Below, piece after piece: positions 22,270 through 34,229 of a stretch of 64,000 nt of DNA (position 1 is the first letter of the stretch; each line of letters opens with the position of its first letter). Both the position numbers and the translations under genes were made by a program. Origin of the DNA: Arabidopsis thaliana. Taxonomy: Eukaryota > Streptophyta > Magnoliopsida > Brassicales > Brassicaceae. The stretch lies in the NCBI RefSeq assembly GCF_000001735.4, contig NC_003070.9, positions 11,650,001-11,714,000 of the forward strand, in the 5' to 3' direction. The notes below the pieces were generated by a model that did no database searches, was not told the DNA's origin, and saw only the letters and a program-made list of their open reading frames with translations.

Positions 22270-22362
22270 CTCTTTTCGCCCAGCTCGAGCTTCGAACTAA
22301 TCACACGTTGCACATTAATGTACCATCGCAGACCAGTGCGCTACAAGAGCCGGGCGCCAAAG
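22270..22362 (-). repeat. tRNA-like element, copy 4
   Basis: Minus strand core: outer stem CGCCCGGCTC pairing with GAGCTGGGCG over 10 positions (one G-T), A-box-like TAGCGCACTGGT, GTACATTAATGTGC, B-box-like AGTTCGAAGCT. This is the copy with the best terminal stem. The DNA after its 3' end is A/G-rich, not a T-run, so a Pol III terminator is not evident. Confidence 0.55.
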
Positions 22363-23324
22363 TTACAACTTTTTACTAACTTAAAAACCTTTGGTCACCT
22401 ATATAATAACTTCAATAATTCTTTTCTATTTTTGAGTCAAAAACATAATTCACTCCAACAGTAGTAGTAATTACTAGAGTTTCTTTGAGTTTTTTTTAAT
22501 AATACAACAATTAACTTTACCATTTTATCTTTTTGAAAAAAGGTTTACCATTTTTTACTTCTTGTAGAGTTGTAGTAGTATTATCATAGTATGGTGCATG
22601 TGTGTTACTGTGTTAGGTGTGTATTGTTTTGTATATACGAAATAAATGTTTGGAGGCTTGGAAAATTTTTCAAGGAAAAAAAAATCACATCCATATGACC
22701 ATATCTATTAATGAGCAACACTCATTTCATCATATAGATGCCGAGTGATCATTTAATACACTGTAAGAAAATTTAAAGCTTTCTGATTCCAAAATTCTCA
22801 AATCTTTTTATTACAGTGTCTTTCATATTCACTTTCTTACAAAGATTATTATTACCAAATTTAGTTACATGTCTGCTGCTGAGTTTCAAATAAATTATTG
22901 TCTTAATAAAGATCTTATCCTATCTCCACACACGTTTCCTCCTTTTTATTTCTCACTTTCAAGCTTAGAAAGAATATTCTTGTTCGATTTTTTTTCTCCC
23001 GAACATGATCTTTCAATCTCAACGACGATTTCTCAGTGACTAATACTACATTTGTATACATTCTTCATCATCATCATCATCATCATCTGTGTTTTTGTTC
23101 ATATTCATTTTTCAGTTATCGTTTTCAATTTTTAAAACTTTTTTTCTTGGGTTTCACAAAATTTGTCGTTAATCGATGAATTTGATTGTTTTCAAGATCA
23201 CCCATCTCTCGAATTCACGAAATCTCTCAGCTTTTCCGTGATTCTTGGTAAAAATTCACAAAATCGAAATTGGAGAAAGAAAGAAAAAATTAGGGTTTGA
23301 GGAAAAGCTTCGATTTTTCACACG
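22363..23324 (+). other. Upstream region and leader of the CCCH gene
   Basis: Promoter and 5' UTR, with CT-rich stretches and an (ATC)n run at about 23066-23090. No gene. The block at 22815-22950 is duplicated at 21310-21470. Confidence 0.5.
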
Positions 23325-25162
23325 ATGAGTCATCACCGGCGAGATTCCGGCGGAGATGTAGTTCACGTGATTCCCACAAACAATCCTCCGCCGGATAATT
23401 GGTTTCCGAATCTCGGCGATAGTGCTGTTTGGGCGACGGAAGATGATTACAATAGAGCTTGGGCTATGAATCCCGATAACACCTCCGGCGACAACAATGG
23501 TCCACCGAACAAGAAGACTCGAGGCTCTCCGTCGTCTTCATCAGCCACGACTACTTCTGCTGCGAGCAATCGTACTAAAGCGATTGGGAAAATGTTCTTC
23601 AAGACGAAGCTTTGTTGCAAGTTTCGTGCTGGGACTTGTCCGTATATAACGAATTGTAACTTTGCTCATACGGTGGAGGAGCTTCGTCGTCCACCGCCGA
23701 ATTGGCAGGAGATTGTGGCGGCTCATGAGGAGGAGAGATCTGGTGGTATGGGAACTCCTACAGTTTCTGTGGTTGAGATTCCACGGGAGGAGTTTCAGAT
23801 CCCGTCTTTGGTGTCATCGACGGCTGAGAGTGGGAGATCTTTTAAAGGAAGACATTGTAAGAAGTTTTATACTGAAGAAGGATGTCCTTATGGAGAAAGT
23901 TGTACGTTTCTGCATGATGAGGCTTCGAGGAATAGAGAGAGTGTTGCTATTAGCTTAGGACCTGGTGGTTATGGAAGTGGTGGTGGTGGTGGAAGTGGCG
24001 GTGGTTCTGTTGGTGGTGGTGGTAGTAGTAGCAATGTAGTAGTGCTTGGTGGTGGTGGTGGAAGTGGAAGTGGAAGTGGGATTCAGATTTTGAAGCCTTC
24101 AAATTGGAAGACAAGGATTTGCAACAAATGGGAGATTACTGGGTATTGTCCATTTGGTGCTAAGTGTCATTTTGCTCATGGAGCTGCAGGTAAAGATTCT
24201 GCCTTTTGTTCGATTTCGTTTGCTTTATGAATGGAATGGTTAGGCCTGAAGATAAGGACGGGATTGAGTTCATAGGTCTCTAGTGGTTAGCCAAGTTTTT
24301 AGTGACTTCTCGTATGTTAGTTTAAACTTTAAACCAATGTTGCTTGATGAATGGGTTAAAGGTGACTAGAGATTGGACGCTGAAGCTCCAAGCTGAGTAA
24401 AATGGTTATTCGCTTATTCGCTGACCCTGTCGGGTTCTGTATCTTATGACACCGCTATCTTTGGGTTTTTGTTGGTCTGTGGTTACCATTTAGTCTGTTA
24501 GGTTATTTGTTAGAAGTTTTAGTCAACGGTGCTTCATGGTTAGACTAGTGAGAATGGTACTAAAGGTTATATAGGAGACTAACTAATGGATTGAGTGCTT
24601 ATATCAGTTGAGCTCGCCGCAGGAGTACTGATAAACATTCATTTTTGGTCTGGTATTGTAATGAATCTGACGAGTTGTTGAATCTTAGGATAGAGTTATA
24701 GGTTTCTCGAATTCTCAAAATTTTGATAGATAATCTGTCTTACATTTGTGAAAAATGTTGAATCTTTGATAGTTTCTTATGGGAAACAATTTCTTAGAAT
24801 TGTTGAACGATATGACCTTAGAAAGTTCCGTAGTCGTGTAGCTTTAAAGTTTTGAGTCTTTATGATTTGCAGAGTTACATAGATTTGGCGGAGGACTCGT
24901 GGAAGAAGAAGGCAAAGATGGAGTATCACCCAATCCGGACACAAAGCAAACAGTACAAAACCCCAAAGGACTATCAGACACAACAACACTTCTATCTCCA
25001 GGAGTACCTCATAATGCAGATGCCAGTTACCACACTGGAGTTGCATTGCAACGAGCGTCTAGTGCGGTTACACAAAAGCCTGGAATTAGAACTCATCAGA
25101 AGTGGAAAGGACCGGCGAAAATCAGTCGGATATACGGTGATTGGATCGACGATATTGAATGA
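23325..25162 (+). CDS. Triple CCCH zinc-finger protein
   Basis: Two exons, 23325-24189 and 24873-25162, join in frame to 384 residues. Three CCCH fingers are visible: CCKFRAGTCPYITNCNFAH (about residues 97-115), CKKFYTEEGCPYGESCTFLH (about 177-196) and CNKWEITGYCPFGAKCHFAH (about 266-285). Finger spacing C-x7/8-C-x5-C-x3-H is the RNA-binding type. A long Gly/Ser linker (GGGGGSGGG...) separates fingers two and three. The C-terminal exon is hydrophilic and ends WIDDIE. I recall the locus as At1g32360 with no established symbol. A nuclear RNA-binding or mRNA-turnover role is inferred from the fold only. Confidence 0.92.
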
Positions 25163-25530
25163 TGTTACCTCTTTCTTTTTTCTACACATTTAGATAACTG
25201 CTAAGAAAATTACAATCTCCCTTTTTTTGCATGGTACATTTTGTAGAGTTTGTATATGTGTAATCCTTGTATCTGTTGTTGTTGTTGTTTGTTGTTGTAG
25301 ATTATGACTTATGTTATATTATCATCTTTCTTTTGTATCTTTTCCATATTTGATTTTTTAAAAATTTCATAATTTGATTATAAAGCCACAATTTTTTTTA
25401 ATCATAACTAGAAGATCGATCACCGTAAAACTAGAATGTAGAATTAGATTAGAGCAAATTAATTGGCCACGAAGATAACACGTAGCTTTTGTCACCAAAG
25501 ACTCGCTCAAAACTCTAAAAGCTTTGGCAT
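25163..25530. other. CCCH-ATL spacer
   Basis: 3' UTR of the CCCH gene with a TTGTTG run, then the ATL upstream region. No further gene. Confidence 0.5.
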
Positions 25531-26529
25531 ATGTATGACCTTACCTTTCTCCTCATTTCTCTCTTCCCCATTGACATTACCCTTCCCACACGGCAACCTC
25601 AGAATAAACCCTTTCTTCTTCCTCAAGCTACCTATGAAACCAGTCACAATATTTCTGATCCGGCCGTTTCACTGCACGGTCTCAAAATGTCTATATCCAC
25701 GACCGAGACAGACAATTTCAAACCAGTCCATACCCTCGTTTCCTCCCCGGTCACCATAGTCTTGACCGGTAGTCTTCTCTTCATCATTTTCACGGGGTTC
25801 TTCTCCTTCTTCTTCTGTGGATGTTTATTTAGGAAACTCATGAGGATTTGGAATAACCATCGAAACCGAAACCGTCCTAGTAACCTAATCCAACCGTCTA
25901 ATCCACCTGAAAACCTCGGTCTCGACTCCAAGATCATTGAATCATTCCCTGAGTATCCTTATTCGGTGAAAGATCATGGGACGGATCAATGTTCCATTTG
26001 TTTAACAGAGTTTATGGATGATGACACTATTAGGCTCATTTCTACTTGTAATCACTCCTTCCACACGATTTGCATTGATCTTTGGTTTGAAGGACACAAG
26101 ACTTGCCCTGTATGCAGGCGTGAGCTTGATGTAGAAGACCGGACATCGCTAGAAAAGCCGCTAGAAGTTCCTGAAATCGATCTAGTTAGATCTGAAATCC
26201 ACGACGAGCCTTTGCCCCGTGACACAGTGACAATCATCGTTCACGAGGAGCATCCTAGTACTACTATTGGTAGTTTAGAGCATACAGATGAAATCGAAAG
26301 CTATGAAAGACGAATGAAAGCATCGAATTTGCGGTTTTGGAGGTCACATTCTACTGGACACTCTATAGTAGTTAAGACCGAAAACGAACAAGAAGAAGAA
26401 GAAGAAGAAGAAAAAGATGAGATTAAGATACGTATTGAGATCTCTGGAGAATGTCAGTTTGAAGATCACAAGATGACTTTACCAAACAGAAAGTTGTATT
26501 GCGTTAGGGGAACTTACTCTGTAGGATAG
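25531..26529 (+). CDS. ATL1F: ATL-type RING-H2 E3 ubiquitin ligase
   Basis: An intronless frame of 332 residues. A hydrophobic N-terminus is followed by a membrane span around residues 71-95 (VLTGSLLFIIFTGFFSFFF). The ATL GLD motif appears as LGLDSKIIESFP near residue 130. The RING-H2 domain starts CSICLTEF near residue 152 and continues through CNHSFHTICIDLW and CPVCR. The C-terminal tail has an acidic Glu repeat (EEEEEEEKDE). This order (membrane span, GLD, RING-H2) defines the ATL family, membrane-bound ligases often tied to defence. The symbol is from memory of the gene order. The ATG at 25531 is the first in frame. Confidence 0.9.
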   Translation: MYDLTFLLISLFPIDITLPTRQPQNKPFLLPQATYETSHNISDPAVSLHGLKMSISTTETDNFKPVHTLVSSPVTIVLTGSLLFIIFTGFFSFFFCGCLFRKLMRIWNNHRNRNRPSNLIQPSNPPENLGLDSKIIESFPEYPYSVKDHGTDQCSICLTEFMDDDTIRLISTCNHSFHTICIDLWFEGHKTCPVCRRELDVEDRTSLEKPLEVPEIDLVRSEIHDEPLPRDTVTIIVHEEHPSTTIGSLEHTDEIESYERRMKASNLRFWRSHSTGHSIVVKTENEQEEEEEEEKDEIKIRIEISGECQFEDHKMTLPNRKLYCVRGTYSVG

Positions 26530-27004
26530 AGCCTGAGAATGTGAATTGTCTTGGTTGATATATCATCTATAATAGATCCAAGACCGGAATTAGATTCTAG
26601 GTTTTGATATATTCTTTGTTTCGGCCGTTCCATTTTTGTAATTTTTTGACACTATAGGTTATAGTTATACATATAGAAGATGTTGAAGATTGTTGTAATG
26701 TTTGTACTTAAATTCTCATTATTCAGTACCAATCATACTTTCCTTTTTTCATTTGTGGACTTCATAAAATTCTAAAAATATTTTTAAATATATGTCTTAT
26801 ATATATAACATAAAAAATTAAGTTGCATTTTATCGTTCCGGTTTGATATGGGAGGTGTCAATTTGATAGAAATAGAAATATTGGGAATAACGTGATATAA
26901 ATCAATAGAATAGGGGAACGACTAAGAGTTTATAATATTACAATGTAAGACCTATATTTTACCATTTGTTAAAAAAAGAGAACCAACCAAACTTGGAGAG
27001 AGAA
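26530..27004. other. ATL-TOM2B spacer
   Basis: 3' flank of the ATL gene, then AT-rich TOM2B promoter. I see no gene or element. Confidence 0.5.
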
Positions 27005-27929
27005 ATGGCGACGGCATCGGAAAATTCAAGAGGAATCAGCGGCGGTGATCGAACGGCGAAAGCTGTCGTCGCCGATCAGATTTCACAAGCCGTAAATTCC
27101 ACTGCTAACCTTCTTCATCTGATGCGTCAATCGTCTTCTTCTCAGGTATATCTTCTTCAAACCCTTTTAACGCGTGCTCATTTAGTCACCGTTGGATTAA
27201 ATAGGATCTAGGTTGAATAATTAGGGTTTGGTTTGATTCTGATGATAGAAAATGTGGATTTGGTGAATTGTTTCAAACATAGGTGCAACAGTTTCGTAGT
27301 TGTCCTATTTCATTGGAAACTAGTTATCTCCTCCTGTTTCATGTAATAAGACCACAATGAAACACAATGTGAGGTTATTAGGATGAGCTTTAGATGTTTT
27401 TTTTTTAATCTCTAATTATGAGTATTCGCTGTGTGTAGGCTCAGTTGGCAAAGCTCCCGAAGAATCTGTTGGCGAAAGCTTCACTGACTAAGGCCACTGG
27501 ACAGGTATGTATGTTATGGTGTAGAATGTATGATGACATAAGTAAGTACTGTGTGTCTTAAGCATTTTTTTTTACATTTTGTTAAGGCGTTGGCGCAGCT
27601 TCCTCAAGTGATTTCATCTCTAGATGCTCATATAGAAAGCGGATTGCACAGGTTTGATCTTCTTTGACATGCACTCATCATCAAATCTTGTATCACTTAG
27701 AGTTGAATTTTAATAGATAGCTTTAAGAACAATGAATGAGAAATGTGATAAGAGAATACTACTCCCTTTGATGATGAAGAATGTTTGTAGCTGTTGTGTT
27801 CTCTAACCCTAAGTTTCGTTTTCTCGATACAGCGGTGTTCATCTAAACACAGTAACCCAGTTACTTGAAAACATGGAAAGCACACAGCTTCGTGCTCTTC
27901 GACAATCTAATATTTCCCCTGTGGTGTAA
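27005..27929 (+). CDS. TOM2B: TOM2B, tobamovirus multiplication factor
   Basis: A small basic protein of 122 residues from four exons: 27005-27145, 27439-27504, 27587-27651 and 27833-27929. It begins [15 protein letters not shown] and ends [12 protein letters not shown]. The middle is amphipathic helix ([32 protein letters not shown]) without a named domain. In Arabidopsis TOM2B is one of two genes at the tom2 locus found through reduced tobamovirus multiplication; the other is TOM2A, in this window at 39.4 kb. Its cellular job is not known to me. Length and exon joins match the recalled protein. Confidence 0.9.
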
Positions 27930-29229
27930 ACTCTGATCTCTTATTAGCAATTAGATGTTTCTTTCTTCTGTTACATTTTTCTAGCAAGCAATTGAGATTA
28001 TCATAATTGATTTTTGTCCATAGGACAATTGATCTCCAGCTCATTTGAAAATTTCAGACAAATGACAAGTAGTGATCTCCAAAGATAGACACATACGGCG
28101 TTCATCTTCTTCCAAGGAACACGCTTCCCTAATCTCCTCCACCAAAGAGTCGTTTCCACAACAGAGAGAAATATATGGTTGTGACTTAGTTTTTGATTTC
28201 CGTCTGCGTACCCATTGTGCGGAATCTGATTCCATAATAGCTCTGGTTGGTTGCTAGCTAGATATCTCCGCTGGTCACTTTTGGGATCAGATTTAGTTGG
28301 CTTGATTCTTCATGATGACTGCATATTCACGATTAAGAATGAATATGTGAATCTTTTCTGCAATTATTGAAATAGAAAGGTTTTTCTTTTGTGTTCAACT
28401 TTTGGGAACTCGTCTTTGAGCTATGTGAATCTCCACTCTTATTCGGCCATGTTTTCTTTGCTGTCATAAAATTTAACAATGTCATAACCACCAGTTTAGC
28501 AGGCTTATTTTGATGTGGTTTTGGTTGAAAACACGATTTATGGGTTATTATTTTATTTCTAGTTGACTTTCAAAATCAAGAGAATCCATAACAATTACAA
28601 AAAAAAATACATTAACTTGGTTCTAAGAGGCTTGTTCGTTTGGCAGCGACTGTCAAACGAACAACAGAACAAGTCGCTGATCGCAGTTGATGGTCGCTGG
28701 TCGCAGTCGCTAGTCACTGGCGACTAGTACACGAACAGGGCCTACCAAGCTTGTGAACATCAGTAGGATTTAAATTTCCACCAATTCTTCTTTTTCACGA
28801 ACTTTTTAATATTTGTTTTGGGTAAAATAAAAGAAGCGGGAACGCCACTTATTGAGGTGACTCCAATGGTCACATACTCACATTTCAGTACTCTCTCTCT
28901 TTCTGAATCAATTAGGGTTCCTCTTCTCCGTTGAGTGAAAAATTCCGGTGGGGTTTCAGGTCTTTCATTTTTTCTTCCTGTGAAATTCTTTTGGTTCGTC
29001 TTGCTTATTTGATTTCGAAGAAGCGATTTCATGAACAATCTCGATGAGTTTGGATATCGTTTGCTTCTCTTTTGTATCTCTCTAGGGTTTTGATTTGACC
29101 TTCCATAGTTGCTTGTTGGTGTTTTTTTTAAACTTACTTCACACTGAGAATTTTGCATTCCTTGCTGTTTTCAGGCTTATCTGTTTAGTTTTAGGTTCTG
29201 ACCTAAACCTGTGGAAGCTGTTAGCTAGT
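27930..29229. other. TOM2B-F-box spacer
   Basis: TOM2B 3' UTR followed by unremarkable sequence, the small MITE listed separately, and the F-box gene's leader from about 28880 with AGGGTT motifs. Short ORFs at 28041-28257 on both strands overlap each other and look like chance. Confidence 0.45.
28629..28741. mobile_element. Short hAT-like MITE candidate
   Basis: The left end GGCTTGTTCGT and the right end, reverse-complemented, GGCCCTGTTCGTGT are inverted repeats. The inside is built from GTCGCTGGTCGCAGT-like units and differs sharply in composition from its flanks. The ends resemble plant hAT-type MITEs, but I cannot see an exact 8-bp target duplication. Confidence 0.5.
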
Positions 29230-30679
29230 ATGGATAAGTTAAGTCAGTTGCCTGAAGCGCTACTAGTGAGAATTTTGTCTTTACTGTCTGCTAAAGATGT
29301 TGTTTCGACAATGGTTTTGTCGAAACGGTGGCAGTTTCTTTGGATGTTGGTGCCAAAGCTTATATATGATGATAGCTATCAAGCTATTGAGTATGGAAGC
29401 TTTTCGCGGTTTGTTGACAGGTCATTCACTCTGCACGATGCGCAAGTTCTAGATACTTTGCATTTCAAACTCGGTAAAACCTCATGTGGTACTGGAGATA
29501 TTAGAGTTTGGATTAAAACAGCAGAGAAGAGCTGTTTGCGTGAGCTGATAATTGAGATTGATAAGTCTAATAGTGATAATTCTTCAGTGGTACTTCCAAG
29601 GAGCCTGTATACGTGCTGTAGAATGCTCGTGACTTTGAAGCTTAATAACGCGGTTCTTGTGGATGCTACGTCCTCGTTTTCATTTCCATCTCTCAAGACT
29701 TTGAGTCTTGTGTCCATGAAGTTTCCAGGTGATGAGCTGATCAAGATGCTTTTATCGAATTGTCCTGTTCTTGAAGACTTGGTTGTGAAACGCTGTCCCT
29801 ATGACAATGTGACTACTTTCACTGTTAGAGTGTCTTCTCTAAAGTGTTTAGTCTTGCATGAAACGGAATTAGCCAGTATAAATGCTGATTGCGGGTTTGT
29901 GATAGATACTCCTTCTTTGGAGTGCTTAGACATTGAAGATGGTAGGGGTGGTTTTTGTGTCATTGAGAATAATATGACTAAGGTTGTGAAGGCAAATGTT
30001 TGCAATTCTTATGTACATACGCAGCAGCTCATGGGTTCTATTTCTTCCGTCAAGCGTCTCTATGTATGTATACCATCCTCTAAGGTAATATGTTTCTATA
30101 GTTCTGTTATCTACATATATTATTGGTTTCTTTGTGATCAAATTACTTATGTAGTGTCTCTTATGCAGGATGCTTATCCTGTTGGTAGTGTCTTCCACTG
30201 TCTTGTACGTTTAACGATATGCACATGTGAGACAGAGTGGCTAAATCTACTTATGTGTGTACTCAGAGATTCCCCTAAATTACGAGAACTCAAACTTGTT
30301 AAGGTCTGCAGATCTAAACCTGAATTATTCAGTCTCTATGATATATCAGCATATATTTTCAGTAGAATAACAGTGTGATGATATCTTACTTTTATCTTAG
30401 AACCATGTCTATCGATCTCATCAACCGCGGCCGTGCTGGAATGAACCGAGTGCAGTTCCTGAATGTCTGTTGACAAGTCTTGAAACTCTCGAATGGGTAA
30501 AATATGAAGGAACAGAAGAAGAGAAAGAAGTAGCGGCATTCATCTTAAGAAGTGGAAGCTGTTTAAAGAAGGTGACTATCTCCTCTAAATCCACTGACAT
30601 CAACAAGAAATTTGAGATGCTCAAGGAGTTGTCATTGTTGTTCAGGCGTTCACCTACATGTCAGATTGCATTCGACTGA
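29230..30679 (+). CDS. F-box/LRR protein with FBD-type C-terminus
   Basis: Three exons, 29230-30084, 30169-30303 and 30401-30679, join in frame to 422 residues. The F-box (LPEALLVRILSLL to VLSKRWQFLW) covers residues 7-45. Leucine-rich segments follow (FPSLKTLSLVSMKF, CPVLEDLVVKRC, TPSLECLDIEDG), then an FBD-type end starting at CLLTSLETLEWVKYEG. Such proteins are substrate receptors of SCF ubiquitin ligases; the target is unknown. The fast-evolving F-box/FBD family is very large in this genus. No start codon conflict: the ATG at 29230 starts directly at the F-box, as in related genes. Confidence 0.9.
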
Positions 30680-32032
30680 AGTTTAGTTCAGTCTTCTTCA
30701 TTAGTCAAGTTGGTCTGTGTTTGATCCAATCTTATAGACTTGTGTTTTCTCTTCTTAAAGAAACTAGTTTTCCCTAGAAACTTATGTTGCTCAAGTTTTT
30801 ATTCTTTTGACGTTGTGTATTCTTATGTCTTATAACCCTTTTGAGTTTTTATCTTATTTAGCTCTGCTTCTCACTGCATATTCTTCGACAAGCGAAGAAT
30901 GACGTTCTAAAATGGTCAATGAACTTAGAGACATTTTGGTCTTTTTGTTTAGTGTAATCCGTTATGAGCTTGGATTTAGGTAGATGGAAATATGAATTGA
31001 CCACGTGTAATCATTTAGAGCAAAATGATATTGCAAATGGTCTAATGGACTCGGATACGCAAGAGGTCGTGGCAATGGCTAATCACATCTCCTTATATCT
31101 TTAATGTGTTAAATATGACATTGTGGCTTCTTATTATTATAACCCGTTTGCCTTTTCAGTTTCACACAAATGGCAACAAATCCTTATGGCTGCATATGTT
31201 TTCAATTTGGATCTCTTTAAACTCAAAACAAGTATTAAGGCAATCTCTATGATGTTTTGTAAGTACCTTGAAGAGGTCTTTTGTAAGTTGTAACCTTTTT
31301 TATGTAGGAGAAGAATCACATCTTCACCTTTTGAGTTTTTGACTTGTTCTTTCCAAAATTTGCACTTTTCAATTGTTGCAATGGCCAATATTAATGATGT
31401 GACCCAATCTATTTGTATAGCCGAAAGAACCCAAAATACAAATGGTTTTTTTTTTAAAAAAAGTTTTTTTGCTGAAAATATATTCTTTTTTTAGAAAATT
31501 TATGTTCATAATTAGTTATTGGAATCCTAAAGTGGCATGAAAAATGCTTAGAAACAAGTGGGCATTAGGAATCAGTATGAGATTCTTTAGAATTTGTGTT
31601 TGAAAACAATTTCTCTTTTCGACTCCTTCAATGTTAAGTCCTACATGACACGTAAGCTGTGAAAGCTACGAGCAGAGACGATTTTAGCCATCAACCAAAC
31701 GACACCGTTTCTAAACAATATTTATTTTTGTATGTTTTTAGTGTAACAAAATTACAATTGAAAATTCCAAATTTCGAGAAAGAGAGAAGACCCATCGCCG
31801 CACCGCTTGAGTCACTCTTCTTCCCGGAGAAGAAAGAAACAACAACAAACATATTCACCATTACCTTCTTCTTCTCCTCCTTCTCCTTCGTTTCTCACTC
31901 CAAATTTGGAACCCTAAATCCTAATATCCTTCGATTAGTTCTCTTCTCTATCGGAATTCTTAACGTTGAGAGGAGTCTGATATTTGCCGTGACTCAAGAG
32001 ATTCCAGGTGTTTCCGACGTATATATTTACAT
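30680..32032. other. Spacer between F-box gene and PRS2
   Basis: 3' flank of the F-box gene, then AT-rich sequence without a supported gene. From about 31680 the sequence becomes CT-rich and includes AACCCTAAATCC (31911), a telo-box-like element; this is probably the PRS2 promoter and 5' leader. An ORF at 31659-32051 runs through this leader and overlaps the PRS2 start in another frame. Confidence 0.5.
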
Positions 32033-34229
32033 ATGGCGTCGTTGGCTCTGACTTCTCCTCCCTCCGTTAAGATTCCTTCGTATCTCTCCTCGTCGTCTTC
32101 GTCTCTCTTCTCCCGTTCCTCGATTTCTTTCAGGACCACTGAGTCTCGCTCTCGAATCTGCGTTTCTGGTTACGCGGTGAGCATTGAGCATTTTTTTTCC
32201 TTCATGTTAATGAATGAATTCGATATTCACATTGCGTTTCATGTATTTGTTATAAGAAAATTCAAATTGTTTTTGGATGAATCTATGCTTTGATGATCTG
32301 TGAGATTTTTCTGGATTTAGTAGATGCTATTAGCAGTTCGTTTACAGGCTAATTTTGTGAGAATTTGTGTGTTGTCGTCGCTCTTGGCTTGACTTTGTCC
32401 ATGTATGTGACTGTAGAATTTGGAATTTGGAACTTTCAGCTTTGGAATCTTGTGTGTTGAATACTGTTCATGAATGTTTGGTTATTCTTATGTTTGTAGA
32501 GAGATGTAAGAGAGATCGTGTGTTGGTTAAATTTTGTGTCTAACATTTTGAATTTGGTTTCACAATTCCTTGTCATTGTGTTTGATAGAAATGCAATTTG
32601 CCTAAGGCACTAAACGGGAACGCTCGTGTTCCAATTATTAATGAGACGACAATTCCTAAGTTCTTTGATTCTTCACGGTTGGAGAAATCGGTTAGTAGAA
32701 ACAATACTAAGCTCAAGTTGTTCTCTGGTACTGCTAATCCAGCTTTATCTCAGGTAGTTTTCTCGAGACCTTTGGTTGTCTTTTTTAATCAAGTTTTCTT
32801 CTGGTGAAGTATATGCTAAACTCTTGGAATTTTGTGAAGGAAATTGCTTGGTATATGGGTCTGGAGCTTGGGAAGGTTAGCATAAAGAGATTTGCTGATG
32901 GAGAGATCTATGTTCAGCTCAAAGAAAGTGTTAGAGGTTGCGATGTCTTTTTGGTGCAGCCTACTTGCACTCCAACTAATGAGAATCTCATGGAGCTATT
33001 GATCATGGTGGATGCTTGCCGAAGAGCATCAGCTAAGAAAGTCACAGCTGTGATTCCGTATTTTGGATACGCAAGAGCTGATAGAAAGGTAGGTTCTTTT
33101 TGTCTTCTTCAATGGTAGATACAGTATGTCAAGTAATTTCATCTGATGTATCTATTGATGTTTTCAGACACAAGGGCGTGAATCTATTGCTGCCAAATTG
33201 GTAGCAAACCTTATAACAGAAGCCGGTGCAGATAGGGTTCTGGCTTGTGATCTTCATTCAGGACAATCCATGGGTTATTTTGACATACCAGTGGATCATG
33301 TCTATTGCCAGGTATCTTAAGTTTCAACCTTTTTGATAGACAAGCCTCTACTTTTTATGCAACCTTTAAAATCTTACACAATTGTGATTACATTTCAGCC
33401 TGTGATACTTGATTATCTTGCTAGCAAGTCAATTTCCTCTGAGGATTTGGTAGTGGTTTCTCCTGATGTTGGTGGAGTAGCCAGGGCACGTGCATTTGCT
33501 AAGAAATTATCTGATGCACCACTTGCCATTGTCGATAAAAGGCGTCACGGCCACAATGTCGCTGAGGTAAAAATTTAAATTTACCTTCATTTTATCCTTT
33601 CTACACGCAAGTTCTCATGTGTTGATAATACTCTTTCCCACAGGTCATGAACCTAATCGGTGATGTTAAAGGGAAGGTGGCAGTAATGGTGGATGATATT
33701 ATTGATACAGCTGGTTAGTAAAAATTGCCAGAAACTCCTCTTTCCGTTGATATGTTTGTTATAAACAAAAGCTTCCAAACTCTAGGCCATAATCGAGATA
33801 TTACTAAATAGAGATTATTCTGTGATTTGCAGGCCATACATTACTAAGAACCAGTTTTTTATCTTCTTATTTACAGGAACCATTGTGAAAGGAGCAGCTC
33901 TTTTACACGAGGAGGGTGCACGTGAGGTTTACGCTTGCTGTACACACGCTGTTTTCAGGTAAACCCATTAGCTTGAGTTTTACCAGTTCTTCTCCATTTT
34001 CGTTTATGAAACTAAGAGACCGTTTTCTTGAATGAATCAATGTCACAGTCCTCCTGCGATAGAGCGGTTATCAAGCGGTTTGCTGCAAGAAGTGATAGTG
34101 ACGAATACTTTACCAGTAGCGGAGAAGAATTACTTCCCGCAGTTAACGATATTATCGGTGGCTAATCTTCTGGGTGAGACCATTTGGCGTGTCCATGATG
34201 ATAGCTCCGTTAGTAGTATTTTCCTTTGA
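32033..34229 (+). CDS. PRS2: Ribose-phosphate pyrophosphokinase PRS2, plastid
   Basis: Makes PRPP from ribose 5-phosphate and ATP for nucleotide, His and Trp synthesis. Eight exons: 32033-32176, 32589-32753, 32840-33088, 33168-33311, 33399-33566, 33644-33713, 33877-33958 and 34049-34229, giving 400 residues. A Ser-rich start ([13 protein letters not shown]) fits a plastid transit peptide of about 85 residues. Conserved parts: [15 protein letters not shown], the [11 protein letters not shown] motif, the KRRHGHN loop and the PRPP-binding [18 protein letters not shown] in the flexible catalytic loop fits class I, phosphate-dependent enzymes. The first in-frame ATG is used. The next gene downstream is the snoRNA unit. 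Confidence 0.96.

Noticed and set aside
24777-25193. Other-frame ORFs over the second CCCH exon
   Set aside because: The splice 24189/24873 places the real frame at 24873-25162, ending in WIDDIE.
31659-32051. 130-residue ORF before PRS2
   Set aside because: It lies in the CT-rich leader of PRS2, overlaps the PRS2 start in another frame, and has no domain.
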